From NCBI GenBank assembly GCA_021811925.1, contig JAKAPY010000070.1, forward strand, positions 1 to 8,328: a stretch of DNA of 8,328 nucleotides, read 5' to 3'. Shown piece after piece: positions 5,646-8,328 of the stretch. The position numbers were made by a program, and so were the translations under genes. Position 1 is the stretch's first letter. The number at the start of each line of letters is the position of its first letter. The notes beneath the pieces were generated by a model. It was not told the origin of the DNA. It did not search any database and saw only the letters and a list, made by a program, of their open reading frames with translations. Origin of the DNA: Thermoplasmata archaeon. Its GTDB lineage: Archaea; Thermoplasmatota; Thermoplasmata; Sysuiplasmatales; Sysuiplasmataceae.

Positions 5646-7139
5646 ATGAGGGTCAGCGTTACACCTGAATTTTCGCTTGATGAGGGTTCCTCATTCGCCG
5701 GCGGACTGGGCGTGCTTGAGGGAGACAAATTCTATGCGGCGGCGCGACTGGGCATGGAATACACAGTCATCACACCCTTCTACAGCAGGGGATACGTCGA
5801 CTATGACTTCAACAGGGGAATGGCCGTACCGGTGGACAGCCCTTATCCGCCCGAATTTCTCGCAGGGCTCGAGGAGAAACCTGGAAGCGTTACAATAGGC
5901 GGACGGGAGGTGGCAACCGCATACAGGGTTTTCACAAAAGGGAAGGCGAAGGCGGTTTTCATCGACACCGTGTCGCCCGCGTGGGCGAGAAGGCTGAACG
6001 AGCATCTCTACGAGCACACGGACACAGACCTTTCCTTCAACAGATACGTCCTCCTTGCAGAGGGTGCCATAGACTATCTGTCGAGGTATGAGAAGGGAGT
6101 GGAGGGCATTGACATGCAGGAGGCATACACGACGCTGCTTGCAATAAGCCCGAACCTGCACAAGCTGGGCAGTCCAAAACTAAGATTTGTGATACACACA
6201 CCCGGCCCATGGGGGCACCCGTCTTTCCCGGCCAGGAACTTCAAGGCGCAGTACGGTTTTGATTTCCTCTATGAAAAGGTGTATCTGACGGATCTTGGCC
6301 TTGCAACCGCAGAAAATGTGTTCTGCGTCTCAAAGAAACACCACGATATCACTGCAAAGGTAATGCCGCACTTCGCCGACAAGATCGGTTACGTGACAAA
6401 TGGCATCGAAATACCAAGATGGAGAGATGCCAAGCTGGCGACAATGGACAGGAAGGAATTCGGCGCATTCAAGGAAAAGAAGAGAAGGGAACTGCTCAGG
6501 CACATGGGCATCAGGAGAGACGGCATGGTGCTTGCCTGGAACAGAAGGATTGTCACGTACAAGCGGCCGGACTTCATGCAGAGGTTCATTGAGGAGAATG
6601 GCGACGACGACCTCATCTTCATACTCGCCGGAAAAGCGCATCCCCAGGATCTTGTCAACAGGGAGATCATGGAACAGCTGAGGGCTCTTGCGGACAAAAA
6701 GAAGAATGTGTACTACACACCTTCATACAACATCGAGCTTTCGAAGAAGATCGTGAGCGGCGCGGATCTTATGGTTTTCACCCCGTTCAGCGGCTGGGAA
6801 TCATCCGGCACTTCCTTCATGAAGGGAATGGCGAACGGAACCCCGCCGATAACCTCGAGGGACGGATCTGTGGTGGAGTTTGTCAGGGACGGTTACAACG
6901 GATGGCTGTTCGGCAAGGATTTGAGGGGACTTGTCCAGTTTGATTCAAAAGAGGGCATTGAGATAAGCAGGAAGGATTACGCCGAGTTCTCAACCAAACT
7001 GCTGAAGGTAATCGAGATGTGGAGGAACAGGCGTGAAAAGTTTGTTGATGTTGCGCTCAACTCCATGAATACACCTGGTTTCGACATGGACAGGGTAATG
7101 AAATCATATTTCCCCGACAGCTTGAAAAAGAATGCATAG
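5646..7139 (+). CDS. Short alpha-glucan phosphorylase-like glycosyltransferase (GT35-type, GT-B fold)
   Basis: A 497-aa cytosolic enzyme resembling archaeal/bacterial alpha-glucan phosphorylases, which use phosphate to release glucose-1-phosphate from glycogen-like chains with PLP as cofactor. Seen in order: SFAGGLGVLEGD (16-27), VIHTPGPWGHPSF (182-194) in the place of the substrate-binding HTPVPAGHD-type loop, VTNGIEIPRW (250-259), NRRIVTYKRPD (299-309) with the phosphate/PLP-contacting Arg and Lys, AGKAHP (328-333), and WESSGTSFMK (384-393), whose final Lys393 aligns with the PLP-binding lysine of GTSNMK. A DGYNGWLFG block follows. It is much shorter than classical phosphorylases (about 700-850 aa), so a GT-B relative with altered activity is possible. 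The ATG at 5646 is preferred over 5631 and 5634 because it alone is correctly spaced from the TATA box and no SD is present. No other glycogen genes are in the window. Confidence 0.77.
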   Translation: MRVSVTPEFSLDEGSSFAGGLGVLEGDKFYAAARLGMEYTVITPFYSRGYVDYDFNRGMAVPVDSPYPPEFLAGLEEKPGSVTIGGREVATAYRVFTKGKAKAVFIDTVSPAWARRLNEHLYEHTDTDLSFNRYVLLAEGAIDYLSRYEKGVEGIDMQEAYTTLLAISPNLHKLGSPKLRFVIHTPGPWGHPSFPARNFKAQYGFDFLYEKVYLTDLGLATAENVFCVSKKHHDITAKVMPHFADKIGYVTNGIEIPRWRDAKLATMDRKEFGAFKEKKRRELLRHMGIRRDGMVLAWNRRIVTYKRPDFMQRFIEENGDDDLIFILAGKAHPQDLVNREIMEQLRALADKKKNVYYTPSYNIELSKKIVSGADLMVFTPFSGWESSGTSFMKGMANGTPPITSRDGSVVEFVRDGYNGWLFGKDLRGLVQFDSKEGIEISRKDYAEFSTKLLKVIEMWRNRREKFVDVALNSMNTPGFDMDRVMKSYFPDSLKKNA

Positions 7140-7170
7140 GTCGCAGTTGGCAGCCCGTCGGGCGAATAGG

Positions 7171-7180
7171 TCGAATTCGA
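7171..7180. promoter_or_regulatory. Perfect 10-bp palindrome, candidate PadR operator
   Basis: TCGAATTCGA is its own reverse complement and directly abuts the TATA-like stretch of the padR-type gene. The position would suit a dimeric repressor controlling its own promoter or the TFB recognition region. No second copy was noticed nearby, so the assignment is tentative. Confidence 0.35.
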
Positions 7181-7192
7181 TATAGATAAATA
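7181..7192 (+). promoter_or_regulatory. TATA box of the padR-MFS operon
   Basis: TATAGATAAATA lies 25-36 nt upstream of the ATG at 7217. The GATAAATA part is spaced for transcription starting at the ATG. No Shine-Dalgarno occurs between box and ATG, again suggesting a leaderless message. Confidence 0.55.
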
Positions 7193-7216
7193 GCCCCCCG
7201 ATTTAGCTACCGGCAC

Positions 7217-7693
7217 ATGGCTTCGCACAACTACTCCATCAGCGTTATGCTGCTGCTTGACCTCGGAAAGGGGCTTACCGTTTACGACCTGTCCAAGTTA
7301 CTGGGACGGTTCGACACCAAGGTGTCCAATGGGACCATCATACCGCTGATGAACAGGCTGATGGAACTGGAGTATGTGACGTTCACAAAGTCGGGCCGCA
7401 GGAAGATCTACAGGCTGACAGCCAAGGGAAAGAAGTACGTCGCCTCTGTGAAGAAAATCAGGGAGGGGATCAAGAGGAATGCCCTCACCACAATTCTGGG
7501 CACAAATGCAGTCTACCTCGATCTTCTCGCTAACGTGGATGACATCAGCACACTCGAGCAGGTTCTCGAAAGGATAGGCGGCGGCATGATGCAGCTCCTG
7601 GGCACGGCATTCAGGCTGGAAAAGGAAGGGAACAAGAAGAAGCTGATGGAGCTCGAATCGTCGCTGCAAAAGCTGCTGGAGGCATTCGGGTGA
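7217..7693 (+). CDS. PadR-family transcriptional regulator
   Basis: A 158-aa DNA-binding protein. Residues about 5-80 form a PadR/MarR-like winged helix: an initial helix (SISVMLLLDLGKG), TVYDLSKLL, then a recognition-helix region with the PadR pattern VSNGTIIPLMNRLMELEYV (36-54) and a wing ending in RRKIYRLTAKGKKY (61-74). The C-terminal half is helical (VDDISTLEQVLERI, then a Lys/Glu-rich helix to the end), as expected for the dimerisation domain of PadR proteins. The family usually represses nearby efflux pumps and is released by a bound small molecule. This fits the next gene, an MFS exporter overlapping it by 4 bp. A palindrome beside the promoter (7171-7180) may be its operator. The start is fixed by ATG spacing to the TATA box. 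The ligand cannot be predicted. Confidence 0.85.
   Translation: MASHNYSISVMLLLDLGKGLTVYDLSKLLGRFDTKVSNGTIIPLMNRLMELEYVTFTKSGRRKIYRLTAKGKKYVASVKKIREGIKRNALTTILGTNAVYLDLLANVDDISTLEQVLERIGGGMMQLLGTAFRLEKEGNKKKLMELESSLQKLLEAFG
7678..7682 (+). promoter_or_regulatory. Shine-Dalgarno GGAGG for the coupled MFS gene
   Basis: GGAGG inside the last codons of the padR-type gene lies 7 nt before the GTG at 7690, which overlaps the TGA stop as GTGA. This sets the start of the exporter and implies coupled translation. Confidence 0.7.
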
Positions 7694-8328
7694 GCACTGC
7701 CACAGCCGATGCCGGCCAGGGGCCGAATGCATACGGCGGCGTTTCGGTAAGGCATGAAAAGGCCGGCATGACCATCGGCATCATGGCGTTCATGGGCCTG
7801 CTTGTGACATATGTCGAAACCATGATAACGCCAGCGCTCCCGATACTTGTCAACTTCTTCTCCACAAACTACGACCAGCTCTCGTGGGTCATTACAGCCT
7901 ATGTGATTTCGGGCACCATATCTGCCGCAATATTCGGCAGGCTGGCCGACATATACGGCAAGAAGAAGATATTCCTGGTGCTTGCAACAGGATACACCAT
8001 TGCCGTATCATTCGGCGGCTTCGCCCAGACCCTTCCTGAACTGATAGCGATAAGGGCTGTGCAGGGACTGGGCATGGGCATGTTCCCTGTGGCATTCGCA
8101 CTGCTCAACGACCAGCTGCCGAAGAGGGAACTCGCTCTTGCCCAGGGAATTGTTTCGGCCACATTTGCCGGCGGGGCGGCGATCGGCCTGGTCATTGGCG
8201 CATGGATAACCCAGAACTATGGATGGCAGTGGTCGTACCACTCCGCAATACCCGTTTCAATCGGGCTGGTTGTCGTTTCGTACATTGTCCTCCACGACGA
8301 GTCGCTCAGGAAGGAACAGAGCATCGAC
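7690..8328 (+). CDS. DHA2/EmrB-QacA-type MFS exporter, N-terminal part (3' end outside window)
   Basis: The frame is open from the GTG at 7690 to the last base (213 codons, no stop), giving roughly the first five to six helices of a drug:H+ antiporter of the major facilitator superfamily. Helix 1 holds an acidic residue in YVETMITPALPIL (41-53). Next come SWVITAY (65-71), motif A GRLADIYGKKKIF (83-95), motif B RAVQGLGMG (122-130) and a motif-C-like glycine-rich helix, GGAAIGLVIGAW (161-172). A cytoplasmic N-terminal tail of about 25 residues precedes helix 1. These marks are typical of 14-helix EmrB/QacA exporters of toxic organic compounds across the cytoplasmic membrane, but helix number cannot be checked because the gene runs off the window. 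It overlaps the PadR gene by 4 bp and is probably repressed by it. Confidence 0.88.
   Translation, partial: MSTATADAGQGPNAYGGVSVRHEKAGMTIGIMAFMGLLVTYVETMITPALPILVNFFSTNYDQLSWVITAYVISGTISAAIFGRLADIYGKKKIFLVLATGYTIAVSFGGFAQTLPELIAIRAVQGLGMGMFPVAFALLNDQLPKRELALAQGIVSATFAGGAAIGLVIGAWITQNYGWQWSYHSAIPVSIGLVVVSYIVLHDESLRKEQSID

Noticed and set aside
5691..6161. Minus-strand open frame (156 aa) inside the phosphorylase-like gene
   Set aside because: It is antisense to conserved GT35-like motifs and has no start signal or recognisable domain.
7153..7163. GCCCGTCGGGC inverted repeat after the phosphorylase-like gene, possible terminator
   Set aside because: The stem is only 4-5 bp with a 1-3 nt loop and no T-rich tail follows, so it is too weak to call a terminator.
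7298..7755. Overlapping minus-strand open frames opposite the PadR gene
   Set aside because: They are Cys/His/Pro-rich shadow translations opposite a clear winged-helix gene.
1..8328. CRISPR arrays, tRNA/rRNA genes, insertion sequences, toxin-antitoxin or defence cassettes
   Set aside because: No repeat-spacer pattern, clover-leaf sequence, transposase motif or terminal inverted repeats were seen; the gene content is ordinary metabolic, transport and regulatory.

Overview
The window looks like archaeal chromosomal DNA, most likely from a Thermoplasmata-type euryarchaeon of moderate GC content. The clues are heavy use of AGG/AGA for arginine and ATA for isoleucine, several genes whose start codon lies 23-33 nt downstream of an AT-rich TATA-like box with no ribosome binding site (leaderless genes), internal operon genes with GGAGG/GGTGA Shine-Dalgarno sequences, and a gene set (DUF763, archaeal MtnA, ComB, a short glucan-phosphorylase-like enzyme) familiar from archaea. 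The lineage is inferred from style and gene content; no rRNA is present.

Layout. Positions 1-809 (+) hold the C-terminal part of an M20 zinc dipeptidase whose start lies outside the window. It converges on a minus-strand operon (3058 down to 823) that encodes, in transcription order, a 66-aa coiled-coil protein, a 72-aa coiled-coil protein, MtnA (methylthioribose-1-phosphate isomerase) and a ComB-family phosphatase. A 171-bp divergent intergenic region (3059-3229) separates this operon from a DUF763 protein (3230-4372, +). DUF763 converges on an MFS transporter (4384-5583, -). That transporter is divergent from a short GT35-like glucan phosphorylase (5646-7139, +), and the two share a 62-bp promoter region. 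Last come a PadR-type repressor (7217-7693, +) and a translationally coupled, truncated DHA2/EmrB-type MFS exporter (7690 to the window end).

How the genes fit together. MtnA and ComB are translationally coupled, suggesting linked sulfur/phosphosugar metabolism; ComB may work on a MtnA-derived intermediate rather than in coenzyme M synthesis, but this is only a hypothesis. PadR and the exporter form a classic regulator/efflux pair, with a perfect 10-bp palindrome touching the promoter. The phosphorylase-like enzyme probably handles storage or oligomeric glucan. The roles of DUF763 and the two coiled-coil proteins are unknown. I found no tRNA, rRNA, CRISPR array, insertion sequence or other sign of a mobile element.
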